A stretch of 64,000 bases of DNA from the NCBI RefSeq assembly GCF_005239225.2, contig NC_133302.1, positions 3,844,001-3,908,000 of the forward strand. The letters run 5' to 3'. The position numbers and the translations under genes are program-made. Below are positions 22,291-34,914 of this stretch, piece by piece; position 1 is the stretch's first letter, and the number at the start of each line of letters is the position of its first letter. Below the pieces are notes generated by a model that saw only the letters and a list, made by a program, of their open reading frames with translations, ran no database searches and had not been told where the DNA came from. This DNA is from Populus alba (lineage: Eukaryota > Streptophyta > Magnoliopsida > Malpighiales > Salicaceae).

Positions 22291-22692
22291 CTGCCCAAGG
22301 AACAAGGAGGATAAGTTGTGCCACACAAATGATTCATAAGCAAAAAACTAGTAAAAAACATGCCACTTATGGTGAAAAGACCTCAGCCTTACACCATATT
22401 TGTATGACGGTATGAGACTAAAATGATACAGTTCAGATCTTAGATGTGCCAACTTCTCTTCCCTAACAGCTTAACATGAGCCATATTCCAAGTTGTAAAA
22501 GACAAGCATGCAACAAAAAACCATTATATCATGAACAAACAATTTCACATAATCTTCACTGTGAAAGGGAAGAAAACATGTGCTTTTCACAATCATAGAG
22601 TACAGTCTTGAGGTTGGGAATTCTCATTGTTGAAAGTATGTGTTAACAGGCACACTAGAATTCACAAATCAAACTAATGTTCATAACAGTAC

Positions 22693-22833
22693 CTTGATCC
22701 CTTGATTTCCTTCCTCCCAGATAACCTTTCCACCAAAGCACAGATACAAGTATGAAAATGAGGAACAACAGCAAAACCACAGACCCACCCACAATGAGCT
22801 TCTTCCTCTTGCCTTTCGTAGGAGGCTTGAATT
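22693..22833 (-). pseudogene. Kinase copy B, transmembrane exon
   Basis: It encodes a basic stretch KPPTKGKRKK followed by a hydrophobic segment of about 22 residues (IVGGSVVLLLFLIFILVSVL) and WWKGYLGGRK. This is the single membrane span joining the malectin-like ectodomain to the kinase. Confidence 0.9.
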
Positions 22834-22975
22834 CTATGTAGAAATAGGAACAGTAAAAGCAATTAATGTTAGATTGTAGAGTTATTCACTACTATGCCAC
22901 TTCATTACATGCCAACATGCTCCATGTAGTATTGAATATTATATTAAAATTTACAATATAAGAGGTATGACTTAC

Positions 22976-23617
22976 CTGATTCTATATCAATGGCCGATAT
23001 TAGGGGACCGTATATTCCAATTTTCGGTGACGTTGTTGTCCCTTTCCCAGCCCAATGAAGGCGGATCTCTAAAGCTGTATCTGTAACTTTCGCTGTAGAA
23101 TTATGAATGTATACCTTATCTACCCCTTGGGCTGCCTTTTCAATATCAAAATCCTGCAACACAATTCTGTCCTGCAAGAACAATTCTTCAGTCAATTCAT
23201 TTCCAATTAAATAAGGAATTAATATGTGATCTTTAATACCTGAATATAAACATCAAATATCCGTCTTCCAAGACTATAGAAGGATCTGTTGTCCCTCATT
23301 ACTATTTCAGCAAAGTGAAGCTTCACATTGTAATTCCCATTAACAAGACAACGCACGTGGTATGTGAGAGACAAAGGAGTGAGGCGAGCTTTTGTGTACA
23401 GTTGAGAGTTGTTCATTCTTAGTATGGACATATTTTGTGCTATGTAGTCGTCTTCGGAAGGTTTAACATCCCAGACATGTCCTGTGGTACTTATTTGCCA
23501 AACCTCTCTTTTGGGTACATATTTTGTTGCGCCTCCTGGCTCATCATCTGCTTCATAGATGGTATTTCCAACGGTGGTTTCTGATCCACCACAATTTATG
23601 TGCACCGAGTATTGATC
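22976..23617 (-). pseudogene. Kinase copy B, malectin-like domain exons
   Basis: Two exons (about 23240-23617 and 22976-23171) encode YSVHINCGGSETTVGN, LTYHVRCLVNGNYNVKLHFAE, LGRRIFDVYIQ and EIRLHWAGKGTT. This is the malectin-like carbohydrate-binding fold of LRR-VIII-2 kinases. Both exons are open and have good splice sites. Confidence 0.9.
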
Positions 23618-24339
23618 TATACGGAATTGTCAAAATGTTTACTGTCATCAATATGAGCATTTGGAAAACAAGAGATAAATTTCACTTACTTTGGCACATC
23701 CAACTGAATATAAAACGTCATAGATGCTGAACAAGAAACTCGCATTAGTTTTAACTCCAAGGAAAAAACAGCAGCTAACATTTTCTCTTCTTCTTGTTCT
23801 TCTTATTTCTGAATATTCAAGGTGGCTTTAAATGGTCTTATAAATCCTACCAATCTAAGACTTGTATCTTAATCTAATTATGAAGAAAACTAGTCAACTA
23901 ACTATATCCTAACAGCACCAAAACTCTAACAAATCATTGGTCTTAATATTGAAGAGTTTTAACAATATCAGAACTCTTGCAAAGTCTAATTCCTATGAAC
24001 ATAAATACAAAACAAGAGGAGCACATGTATCATAAATTTGATGCAGAAGCATGAGTACCTTTTGAACAATAATCACTGAGGCACTCGACAGGCTTCCTGG
24101 ACAGATTGGTGAGAGAGAACCATCAGCTTATCTTAAAAAATGAAGTGAAAAGGAGAAGAAAATGAAAAGATATCTGTCTTAAGAGTTTAATGAAGTAGAA
24201 GCTTACGAGTAGTTCCCTCCCCAAGAACTTTTGAACAAATTTCTGGAGAATCAACTCAGAAGTTATTTATAAGTAATGAAGTGAAAGCATATAAACAGCA
24301 AGCTCAATTAAAGGAAAGACAAGCAAAAGGAAGTCAATC

Positions 24340-26860
24340 TTACAGTGTTTCTTTACAATTAGTTGGTGTAGGGATTTCAGTGAAATTGTTGTAAGAAAGA
24401 TCAAATTCACTGCATGCAAAGATAGCTTCTTTTCAACATTGAGACAACTTTGCACAGATTTTTAGAATTTTTATTACAAAGTTATAGATAGTAACTTGAA
24501 AGATATTGCAATTGGAAATAGTTTGTTTATCCATACATATCTGTACTGAAATCAATAAATTATGGGAATGATTGTCTGTTTATCAGTTGCCCATCAGTAT
24601 AGTTCTTCAAAAGCTAGGATTACTTTTATGGCCACAGACAGATTAATCCTACAAAATTATATAAATAATGGCCTAAATCTCTTCTTTTTTTTTATGCTCT
24701 CACAGACAAGGAAAAACTGGAAGTGCCAGTAAAAGTTGATCATTTCAGTCATTCGTATGACAAGGGAGAGAAGATGGACTAAGCATAATTCTCAATATAA
24801 TATGTATGCATTAAAATTATGTTCATAAAGATACAAATTTCCTAGGAAAGAATAATAAATACATTATGAAATTTCTAACGTAATTCATATAGAAATTAAG
24901 AAAAATAACTTACTAGCGAGTATTTCTGCTCTGGATCCAGGGCGGGATGGGTCCAGAAAGCATGTTCCCTGTAACATAACTATGCAATAATAAAAAATTA
25001 TCATTCGGTTGAGCATCTAACCATGATTACTATAGCCAAATCCTGTCCCCAGACTAGACAAAATTTTGAAGCTTAGATGATGGCTTGGGACAATAAGCTT
25101 ATCATATGACTACTTATATGCTGTTTACAGCACAGTGGAGGCTGCTCATGCACCATAAGACACAGTAGCTAGCCATCCTCATGAATCTAGAATACTTACA
25201 TTTTCTCCAACCTTATTAGGTCATCATAATCTGTTGGAAGATCTCCTTTCAATCTGTTGAAACTGAGATCCCTGCAACCAAAACGAAAGGTGCATATTGT
25301 TCTTAAATCTACGTTATGGAAGTTCACAAAAAAGTACAAATAATAACTAAATTAGCAATCTAAGGTCGGCAGCTCTAAGTATGCGTGAAATTCACATTGC
25401 AATCTTGATGTAGATGAATGAAAAATTAAGCATAAGAGATAATGAAGATTACAAAACTTTCAGTTGTTTCATTTCAGTCAAGTATCTGGGAAAAGATCCT
25501 GACAAGTTGCAGTTGCTTAACATCCTGCAGCATACGTTTAATTCATGTAAGCTAATACTGCATTGTAAATATCCTGATATGAGAGCATCAACAGAGAGAA
25601 TAACTCACAAATAGGTCATGTTTTGCATAGATTCTAGGTTTGGAAACTTTGAACCATCTCCAAGTAAGTCACTGATTCTTCTGGAAAACATCAACCATAA
25701 ATAAATGTGAGACTTTCATGTTTTTATAGTTGATGATTTTTCATTAACTATGACCCAGGAACACAGCTTACAACTGAGTTAGACTGTTCAAGAGAGAAAT
25801 GTTTAAAGGAATGGGCCCTGAGAAACCACCGGCCTGGATCTCTCTGTTAATGTAAAATAAAAAAGTCGATTAAGGTTCTGCTTCTAGAGCTGCAGTGATA
25901 AGATTGAATATTTGTGGTGGAAAAGAAGCACATACAATATATCAAGCAGTTTCCAGCTTTGAATAAAATCCGGTATTCTTCCAATGAAGTTATTACTGCT
26001 AAGCCTACTGCACTTACCCAACACAAAGACAGTCAAGAATTTAGAGACTCAAGAGATGCTTCTCTGGTATCAAATTCTATATCCAATAACATAACATAAC
26101 TATACAAGTTATAAGAACCTACAGCTCCTTTAATTTCGTCAAATTAGAGAGAGCCAGGGGTAGCTCTCCAGTGAAATTGTTGGTACAAAGATTGCTGCAA
26201 TAACAAATGAAAGAGAAATTTAATGTCAGCTTTCTCTAATGGTATTCACCACATGAAATTTAGCATTCAATAACCAGATATGTATCTCCAAGATAAAAGA
26301 CTGAACAAACTGACATATTCTCCAGGTTAACCAAGTTTCCAAGCTCAGGGGGAACTATTCCAGAAAACATATTATTTTGAATGTTCCTGCATAAGTGTGA
26401 ACCGTCAGTATTGGAATTGTCTAAACATTTGAACAGCTTGAGGATAAAAGAGAACGATAGAATGACAAATTCAAAACGTATACAAGTCTCTAAGTGTGAT
26501 AATCTTTCCCAGATAGCTAGGAATTGGTCCGGTTAAGCGGTTAACAGCAATAGACCTGCAGCGTATGCAACCTATTAATACAGTAAGAGTAAGCAATTCA
26601 TCGGCTAGAAAATTAAGAAAATGTAGTGTTTTCTTACAATATTTCCAGCTTCGTATTAGCCCACTCCGGTGGTATGTTACCACTCAGGTAGTTCGCCCAC
26701 AGATCGCTGCAACGTATATAGAATCTCTAATTGAATTGAATAATACGTTCAAAAATCATAATTGCTAAAATTTAAAAACACTACTTACAGATTCTTAAGG
26801 TAAGGTAGTTTCACAATAGATTTTGGGAGACCGCCAGCAAGATCCTGCCCTTTGAGAAAT
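24340..26860 (-). pseudogene. Kinase copy B, LRR exon cluster
   Basis: A series of short exons (about 69-72 bp where measured) each encode about one leucine-rich repeat, the usual gene structure of this family. Examples are 26789-26860 (LAGGLPKSIVKLPYLKNL), 26638-26706 (LSGNIPPEWANTKLEIL), about 26483-26554 (LTGPIPSYLGKIITLRDL), about 26320-26395 (FSGIVPPELGNLVNLENM), about 26122-26193 (FTGELPLALSNLTKLKEL), about 25938-26009 (FIGRIPDFIQSWKLLDIL), about 25768-25840, about 25612-25682, about 25467-25530, about 25199-25272 and about 24345-24420 (FDLSYNNFTEIPTPTNC). Each has a TAC/TGCAG acceptor and a GTAAG- or GTATG-like donor. Confidence 0.85.
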
Positions 26861-27363
26861 CTGTTTCACAAGAACACTTGGACCCATCAATTCCTCATTA
26901 AAAAGTAAAAAATCCAAACTTCAAATATAAAGCATAAACTTCAAATATAAAAAATCACCTTTCATAAAGAAAGAAAATACAAAATAATAGACCATAGACC
27001 TGAAAAATCTTTTGACATCTAACAATACTAAAGCATAAACTTCTCAAAAGTGAAATTCTTCTCTTAGGATAAAGATCTTTCCTTTGCAATTCACTACATC
27101 CTTGCAATGATCATTATTCATTTATACTTCTTAGAAAACTAAACCAATAATTTCAGATACATTTACACACTAATTCTCAAGGGTTTTGACCTTGTAGCTC
27201 AATGCCATTATAAATTTGGAAAACAAAACAAAAATGAAGGTGGTGTTAAACATCTTGTCTCATTGGAAAACAAAAATACCTTCTTGTTCCTCATTTTCAA
27301 ACAAAAATGCTAAAAATTTAATCAATTAAAAAGGGAAAACATTCACTCAAACATAAACAAAAT

Positions 27364-27765
27364 TGTTGTAGTTTGGTACCTAAGCTAGAACAGGATTACT
27401 TAGCAGTAATCTACTGCATGATTATCTAGTTGTTAGCTGAGATTACTATCTAGATTAGGATATGTTTTTGAATTCTTTTGTTAAGTTTATCTAGGATTAA
27501 ACTAACTTGTAAACATCTCCTTAAATAAAGAAGAAGTTGGCTGGTACGTTTTTAGTGTTTGTTTTTCTTTGTAATTCTGTTTTCTTTTTTTATAAATAAA
27601 AGAGCATGGGATGGCAGTAACCAATGAACTGAATTCTGCTCTTTGTTCTTTACACTTAATTATTAAGTTTTGAGTTCTTTCTTTTTGTTCTTTCCATCGT
27701 GCACTTAGTTCTTTGTTCTTTTCTCTTTTATCAGCAAACATAAAGTTGTTCTTTATATTTCTACA
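27364..27765 (+). repeat. 5' LTR of Copia 2
   Basis: It begins TGTTGTAGTTTGG (the other LTR has TGTTAAAG) and ends TATTTCTACA. A TATAAATA box lies near 27590. Confidence 0.9.
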
Positions 27766-27909
27766 ATTGGTATCAGAGCCATCTTTTGATCTTTGAAGGG
27801 ATTTTTTGTGAGTGAGAAACACGAGAGTACAGTGAGGATAAATCAAAGATTTTTCTTTGAGGGTTGGTGAGTGAAAAACAAGAGAGAATAAAGTGAGTTT
27901 TTTTTTTTA

Positions 27910-30900
27910 ATGGATTCTGCAAGCTTTTCACCAAAAACACCACTGTTTACGGGGCAGAACTTTGGTGTGTGGGCTGTCAAAATGGAAACCTATCTCAAAA
28001 CTCTTGATTTATGGGAGATAGTGGAAAGTGATAGGCAACCTACTCCTCTAGGTAATAATCCCACTATTGCACAAATGAAGTTCTTCAATGAAGAAAAGGC
28101 AAAGAGATTCAAAGCTCTTTCTTGTCTTCATAATGCTGTAAGTGAAGACATCTTCACAAGGATCATGGCGTGCAAATCTGCCAAGGAAACATGGGACAAA
28201 TTAAAAGCAGAGTTCCATGGTGATGAGAAGTCAAGAAGGATGCAGATTCTGAATCTGGGAAGACAATTCGAAGGTCTGAAGATGAAAGAAAATGAGAGCA
28301 TCAAAGATTTCTCTTCTCAAATTTCAAAACTTGTGAATCAAGTAAGACTTTTGGGAGAAGATTTTCCAGACTCTAGAATTGTAGAGAAAGTCCTGGTGAG
28401 TCTGCTAGAAAAGTTTGAACATAAAATCTATTCTTTAGAAGATTCTAAAGATTTTTCTGAAATGAGCTTGCAAGAGCTTTTAAATGCATTGCAAGCTGTG
28501 GAGCAAAGGCAAGCATATAGACAAGAAGAATCAAGTGAAGGAGCTCTTGTTGCAGTTTACAAGGATAAGAGTCGGGCTAAGAACATTTTCAGAAATAATC
28601 AAGAAGGAAAAAGAGAAAAAGGGAGAGGCTGGAAATCTGTTAATTGGCAGCAGAATAGCAATAACAGAGGGAAAGAGAAGAAAAAGCATTTTCCTGCTTG
28701 CAAATACTGTCAGAAAACTAATCATCTTGAAGCATGGTGTTGGCTCAAGAATGCTCAATGTTGAAACTGCAAGCAATTTTGTCACATCCAAAGATTTTGC
28801 AAAAATAAAACAGAACAACAAGCTCAAGTAGCTGATTGTTCAGAAGTTAAAGAAGATCTTTTATTCATGGTCACAATACAGGACATGTGTAATTCAGCAG
28901 AGGCAATGGACTCATCATGGCTCATTGATAGCGGGTGCACTAACCATATGACAGCAGACTTAAGCTTATTCAGAGACTTGGATAAAAGCTACCTATCTAA
29001 AGTCAGAATTGGCAATGGAGACTTTGTGAAGGTTGAAGGAAAAGGAGCAATTGCAGTAGAAACACTGTCAAGTACAAAAATTCTTAAAAATGTTCTTTAT
29101 GTGCCTAAGATCAACCAGAATCTAGTTAGTGTGGGTCAATTGATTGAAGCTGGATATTCAATAGCCTTTAATGATGGAGTGTGTGACATTAAAGATAAAA
29201 ATGGAGTACTTTTACTTTCTGCAAAAATGATGAACCGAAGTTTTAATGTTAATTGGAATGAAGTTTGTTTGAGTGCTAATACTTATAAGAACAAGGAATC
29301 TGTTCTTTGGCACAAACGGTTGAGACACTTCAATTATGCAACTCTAAAGAGAATGGCTGACCAGCAGATGGCTCACGGGTTACCTGATATTCAAGAACAA
29401 CAAATTATTTGTGAAGCTTGTCAGTTGGGAAAACAAACCAAAGCTGGTTTTCCTGACAATGCATATAGGGCAGTATCTAAACTCCAGCTTGTACACACAG
29501 ATGTGTGTGGACCTATGCACAATGAATCATTAAATGGTTCAAAGTATTTTCTTCTGTTTATTGATGATTTTAGCAGGTACTGCTGGGTTTATTTTCTAAA
29601 ATCAAAATCTGATGTGTTTGTTGAGTTTGTCAAGTTTAAGGCAGCAGTGGAACTAGAAACATGAAACAAATTGAAGATATTGAGATCTAACAATGGAGGA
29701 GAGTATACCTCTCGACAATTTGAAGCATACCTGGCTAAAGAAGGGATTAAACACCAGCTGATTGTTCCTTACACACCACAGCAGAATGGTGTAAGTGAAA
29801 GAAGAAACCGAACTTTGATGGAGATGGCAAGATGTTTGTTATATGAGAAAAAGCTGCCACTGAATTTCTGGGCAGAAGCAGTAAACACAACATCATATCT
29901 TATAAACCGAATGGCTTCAAGAGTTTTAGTAGATAAAACTCCTTATGAACTCTGGTATGAGTTTAAACCCAGTATTGACCATTTAAAGGTGTTTGGCAGT
30001 ATTTGTTATGTTTTGAAACCTGAAGTGAGAAGAAGAAAACTTGACCAAAAGGCTGATATAGGGATATTTATAGGCTATAGTACAACATCTAAGGCTTATA
30101 AAATTTATGATATGAATTCTAACAAAGTTGTGGTTGCTAGAAATGTCAAAGTTGTAGAAAATGCTACTTGGGATTGGAAAAATTCATCAGGTGAAGGATC
30201 AAAACAGATGCAACAAGATGAGTTAGATGCTGCAAACATGATTGATCAACAAACATATGTTGCTGGGAATAATGAGCAACAAAGTGAGTGGGATGCTGCA
30301 GAGAATATTGATGATCAACCAGTAAAGGGGACAAGATCTCTATTAGATATCTATAGCAGGTGCAATGTAGCTGAGGCAGAACCTGTAGATGTTGAGGAAG
30401 CTATGAATTCTCAAGTTTGGGTAGCAGCAATGAAGGAGGAGCTAGCAATGATAGACAAGAATCAAACATGGATGCTAGTTGACAGACCAACTCATAAGAA
30501 GGTAATTGGAGTGAAATGGATTTTCAAAACAAAATTAAATGCAGATGGTAAGATCAACAAGCATAAAGCCAGACTTGTAGTGAAAGGATATTCACAAGAG
30601 GCAGGGATCGACTTCACAGAAACTTTTGCTCCAGTTTCCAGACATGAAACAATGAAGCTCCTACTTGCTCTAGCAGCACAAAACGGTTGGTATATATTTT
30701 AATTGGATGTTAAATCTGCATTTTTGAATGGTGTGCTAAATGAGGAGATTTATGTTGAACAACCTGCTGGTTTTGAAAAATCAAGTTCAACAAACAAAGT
30801 CTATTTATTGAAGAAAGCTTTATATGGACTGAAACAAGCCCCTAGAGCTTGGTATAGTAGGTTGGATAATCATCTTTTAAGCTTGGGATTTAACAGGAGC

Positions 30901-31923
30901 ATGAATGAGGTAACTTTATATGTGAAGCATGCTGATGGACATAAACTCATTGTATCGGTTTATGTTGATGATTTGCTAATCACAGGGGACAAGGAGCAGC
31001 TTCTAGAGGAATTCAAAACCAATATGAAAGACATGTTTGAGATGAATGAACTTGGTTTGTTAACATATTTTTTAGGAATGGAAGTAACTCAGTCTGATCA
31101 AGGTTACTTTCTTTGTCAAAAACGTTTTTCCTTGAAAATACTGGACAATTTTGCAATGAGCAAATGCAAGCCAGTAAGCACACCTATGATACAGGGGCAG
31201 AAACTAATGAAAGAGGATGGATCACCAAAAGCTGATGGGAAAGTTTACAGGAGCCTAATCGGGAGTTTGTTGTATTTAACAGCCACACGTCCTGACATTC
31301 AATTTGCTGTGAATTATCTTTCCAGGTTCATGCAAGAGCCAAGTCAAAACCATTTTGTGGCAGCTAAAAGAGTATTAAGATATTTAAGAGGGACTGCAGG
31401 TTTTGGCATACATTTTGTGAAGTCTAGCACAATCAATCTTGTTGGATTTTCAGACAGTGACTGGGGAGGAAGTGATGAAGGAATGATGAGTACTTCAGGC
31501 TACTGTTTTGCTGTGGGAAAGAGTGTGTTTTGCTGGAATTCAAAGAAACAATCGGTGGTGGCACATTCTATAGCAGAGGCTGAATATATAGCTGCTTATG
31601 TAGCAGCAAAACAACTTATATGGCTGAGGAAGATGCTAAGTGACTTAGACTGCAATCAACAAAATCCCACAACATTGTTTTGTGACAACACATCAGCTAT
31701 AGCCATTTCTAAAAATTATGTCTTTCATGATAGAACCAAGCACATGAAGATTAAATTTCATGCAATCAGGCAGTTTCAGCAAGAAGGAGAACTGGAACTA
31801 TGCTACTGCACTTCTGAAGATCAACTAGCAGATTTTTTCACCAAACCGTTGGCTAAAACCAGGTTTAAAGATCTGAGGGCAAGAATTGGAATGACTAGCT
31901 TTGGAACCAAGGAGGAGTGTTAA
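27910..31923 (+). pseudogene. Copia 2 gag-pol polyprotein with three nonsense codons
   Basis: One frame of 1,338 codons from ATG 27910 encodes gag (GQNFGVWAVKMETYLK), a zinc knuckle (CKYCQKTNHLEAWC), the protease (WLIDSGCTNHM), integrase, RT (YVDDLL) and RNase H (SDSDWGGS, AEAEYIA, RTKHMK). It is broken by TGA at 28762-28764, TGA at 29662-29664 and TAA at 30700-30702, with the frame unchanged across each. The integrase motif that normally reads DNGGEY is NNGGEY here, so a catalytic aspartate is lost. The second zinc knuckle is also damaged. The element is dead both by stops and by active-site change. Confidence 0.9.
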
Positions 31924-32319
31924 AGTTTGGTACCTAAGCTAGAACAGGATTACTTAGCAGTAATCTACTGCATGATTATCTAGTTGTTAGCTGAGATTAC
32001 TATCTAGATTAGAATATGTTTTTGAATTCTTTTGTTAAGTTTATCTAGGATTAAACTAACTTGTAAACATCTCCTTAAATAAAGGAGAAGTTGGCTGGTA
32101 CGTTTTTAGTGTTTGTTTTTCTTTGTAATTCTGTTTTCTTTTCTTATAAATACAAGGGCATGGGATGGTAGTAACCAATGAACTGAATTCTGCTCTTTGT
32201 TCTTTACACTTAATTATTAAGTTCTGAGTTCTTTCTTTTTGTTCTTTCTATCGTGCACTTAGTTCTTTGTTCTTTTCTCTTTTATCAGCAAACATAATGT
32301 TGTTCTTTATATTTCTACA
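31918..32319 (+). repeat. 3' LTR of Copia 2
   Basis: It begins TGTTAAAGTTTGG right after the AGGAGGAG tract and ends TTTCTACA. The gag-pol stop TAA (31921-31923) lies inside its first six bases. Confidence 0.9.
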
Positions 32320-32357
32320 AAAACAAGCATGGACTATTAAGAGAAGTTGAAACGTAC

Positions 32358-32712
32358 ATGGAAACAATGTGGCACACACCCCCAAATGAGCAATTGCAAA
32401 CAACTTTATTATCAAACATTGGCCTCTGAGATGAAGGTGGTGTTACCCAGCTTGTCTCATTGCTGCAAGGATCCACCTTATTATTCCAGTCTTTTTTCCC
32501 CACTTGCGTTGCTATTTCAAGCAAAGCATCCGCTGCAAAAAAAAAAATAACAGCTTCAAATCTTGCGGTGGTAAAAAATTGAAAGGTATCTTTACCAACT
32601 TAAACATGCACATGGTACCTTCATCTGGAGCAAGAAGCCCGGCTTCTGCCTCCAGCTTGATTGCTCCCATGCAAAACATTAGTATCATCAGCATATGTAA
32701 GATGACTGTCAT
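32358..32712 (-). pseudogene. Kinase copy B, signal peptide and N-terminal exons
   Basis: Exon 1 (32619-32712) starts at an ATG and encodes a hydrophobic leader (MTVILHMLMILMFCMG) then LEAEAGLLAPDEG. Exon 2 (32358-32532) encodes ALLEIATQVGKKDW and a cysteine-containing stretch ending VVCNCSFGGVCHIVSM. The ATG at 32710-32712 was chosen because it is the first in-frame ATG before the hydrophobic leader. Confidence 0.85.
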
Positions 32713-34403
32713 CCTCAAAATATCAGAAACTGCAGCCACAATGTTCTTTCTCTATAAGTAAACAACTTTGAACTCTCTACAAGTAAATATCAGAAACTTT
32801 CATAGACTGTCCAAAGACTCAGAAAATGGAAATGACTTGAGGACATTTAACTAGTTAGTAGCCCCCTGGGCGGAGCTTTTGGCCATTGTCATTAGAGTCT
32901 AAGCTTGACTCTGAGAGTCAACATGGCAGCTAGCTTACCTTGGCGTTTGCTCTAGTTTTGAAATTAAAGCTTCCCAGCTATTTTTTAATTTTTATTTTAA
33001 AAATATTTAAAAACTATTTTTTATTTTTTAAAATTTGTTTTAACATTAACGTATCAAAATAATCTAAATATACTAAAAATAAATTTATTTTTAAAAAAAA
33101 ATACTTTTGAAATTAAAAAATAAATAGGCTGTTTAGAATTACATTACAAATAATGTTTCATGAAAATTAGATTTTTTTATTTAAAATTATTTTTTTTATT
33201 TTTATATTATTTTAATATGCTAATATAAAAATTAATTTTTTAAAAATAAAAAAATTATTATTTTAATATATTTTTAGATAAAAAATATTTTAAAAAGCAA
33301 TAACTACTATAGTTTTAGATATACTCTAAATCAAGTAATACTTAATTTAGTATAAACCATTTAATTTAGCAATGTATCAATGACTAGATGGAATAGATCA
33401 AATCCAATTTGATTTTTCAAAAAAAAATCTAAATTAGCTATGATTTAAGAATTAAAAAAGGATAATTAAAAAAAAAACATTATACTTGTAATTATGTAAT
33501 TGAATTAAAATAAATTTACTGAAATTATCTTGAGTTTAGCGGTATCAAGCCATGTCAAATTAAAATGTTATTTGTTTTAGTATTAACCGTGTGAAATGAA
33601 TGCTTTGTTTGCTAACAGTAGGAACTTTGTTGTTATATGATCTTGTCATTACAATTATTATAGCCCTGGCTAACACGTTACGGAGAATTATTGTCCTTGC
33701 GGATGAGATTATTATATATGTTATGATCACCACTTGCTTTACCATGTCGATCGCAGTACTTGATAATCCCTTTCTCTGCCACATACATCACGAGCTTACC
33801 TCAAATATTCATTTTCTGAAAAAGCTTATCTGAAGATATCCAATAGCATGCATTGTATATTTCTTAATTGCAGGTTATTTTTTTTATAAAAAATATAAAA
33901 AAAAAACTAAAATTTAAAAATTTTAAATTTTTTTTTAAAGCTATATCCAAGAATCTGACTTAAAAATATCTGACTTAAAAATAATATTTATAATATTAAT
34001 AATAATATTAAACTTGCATGACCCAAGTTTAAATGAACCTGACTCTAATACTGGACTCAAGAATATTGGATGTAGATCTGACTATAAGGTCTTGTCATAA
34101 AAGTGTAATAATTAAATAGATTAATTAAAAAAAATAAAAAATAAATCATCATCCCACCATTTGATGCAAATGAAGGATGGAAGGCTATCTAAGGGGCTTT
34201 GAGGGCTCAGAGACCACACATAAAATCCAATCACAATGAATTAATCAATTAGAAAGTACGTTTAGTAATAAACATAAATATTGAGCAATTGAATCAACTA
34301 TTGTATGGGTGGAAGGAACTTGCTCCTTTTCTCTCTCTGAACCAAGGTTCAAGTTTTATTATGCACGCCTATCATATTTGCGGTGCTTTACATACTCATT
34401 GTT
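32713..34403. other. Upstream flank of kinase copy B; AT-rich repeats
   Basis: No gene was recognised. Bases 32985-33310 contain two degenerate copies of the AT-rich interspersed repeat. Bases 33585-33628 exactly match 14165-14208. No clear promoter element for the kinase could be assigned. Confidence 0.5.
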
Positions 34404-34680
34404 AGAGAACCATCTCAACCCAATAACTTAAGCTTTTAGGTAAGGTCCTAGGATATGATTTATATTATTCTTTAACATACCCCCTCAAGTGAAAGCCCTT
34501 TGGGCTTGAAACTTACACAGGGCCACATTACCTTGTGCTTAATTTTTACCAAATAAATAAGGGTTGTGAGATTCGAACTCGTGACCACTTGGTCATCAAG
34601 GCTTTGATACCATGAAAGATCAAGACAATTGCTCACAATTTGATAGAAAAACTCACACTTTGCATTACAGTACTGAGTAA
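34404..34680 (-). mobile_element. Short LTR-element fragment (TRIM-like), minus copy
   Basis: Read on the minus strand, this has an LTR-like tail, a primer-site-like TGGTATCAAAGCC (near 34600-34613), about 130 bp of non-coding internal sequence, a purine-rich ACTTGAGGGGG tract and then an LTR-like arm starting TTAAAGAATAATATAAATC. The layout of primer site, tiny internal region and polypurine tract suggests a miniature, non-autonomous LTR element. The limits are approximate. Confidence 0.55.
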
Positions 34681-34914
34681 AATATATACACGAGAGGAGT
34701 CTACTTTTTGGCAGTGAATACATATGGACATTTGCTATAATTCGGGGGAATAATATCTGCAGTAAATGGAAGGATTTGCATATGGTCATTTGCTATAATT
34801 CTGGGAGAATATTATCAACAGTAAATGGAAGGATTGGCAACGGTTGGAAACGCTAAGCTGTGGTGAGGATCTGTTGCTTGATTTGGGCAGAGTTAATGCA
34901 GGTTTCCTTAACAT

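Larger units (their letters stand above)
27364..32319 (+). mobile_element. Copia LTR retrotransposon 2 (complete, with stops)
   Basis: Two 402-bp LTRs (27364-27765 and 31918-32319) differ at about eleven positions by eye. Flanking bases are AAAAT (27359-27363) and AAAAC (32320-32324), an imperfect 5-bp target duplication. A primer site TGGTATCAGAGCC follows the 5' LTR at 27768-27780. The element lies in intron 2 of kinase copy B in the opposite orientation to the gene, and is more diverged between LTRs than Copia 1. Confidence 0.9.
15402..32712 (-). pseudogene. LRR-malectin receptor-like kinase, copy B, split by three LTR elements
   Basis: This is the fuller paralogue of copy A, about 17.3 kb on the minus strand. 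Domain order is signal peptide exon (32619-32712), cysteine-containing N-terminal exon (32358-32532), about a dozen LRR exons (about 24340-26860), malectin-like exons (23240-23617, 22976-23171), transmembrane exon (22693-22833) and kinase exons down to a stop at 15402. The family (LRR-VIII-2, At1g07650/At1g53430-like) are plasma-membrane Ser/Thr kinases. Without the insertions the last exon reads into a tail ending SSSSAQDLYPDH. A Copia element interrupts that last exon, two kinase exons are fused out of frame near 21840, a solo LTR lies in a kinase intron and a second Copia lies in intron 2. I read it as a pseudogene; a truncated transcript remains possible. Confidence 0.85.

Noticed and set aside
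34600..34613. Possible tRNA-related sequence at the primer-like sites
   Set aside because: Only the 12-13 bases complementary to a tRNA 3' end are present; no tRNA cloverleaf could be built. The same applies to all the other primer sites in the window.
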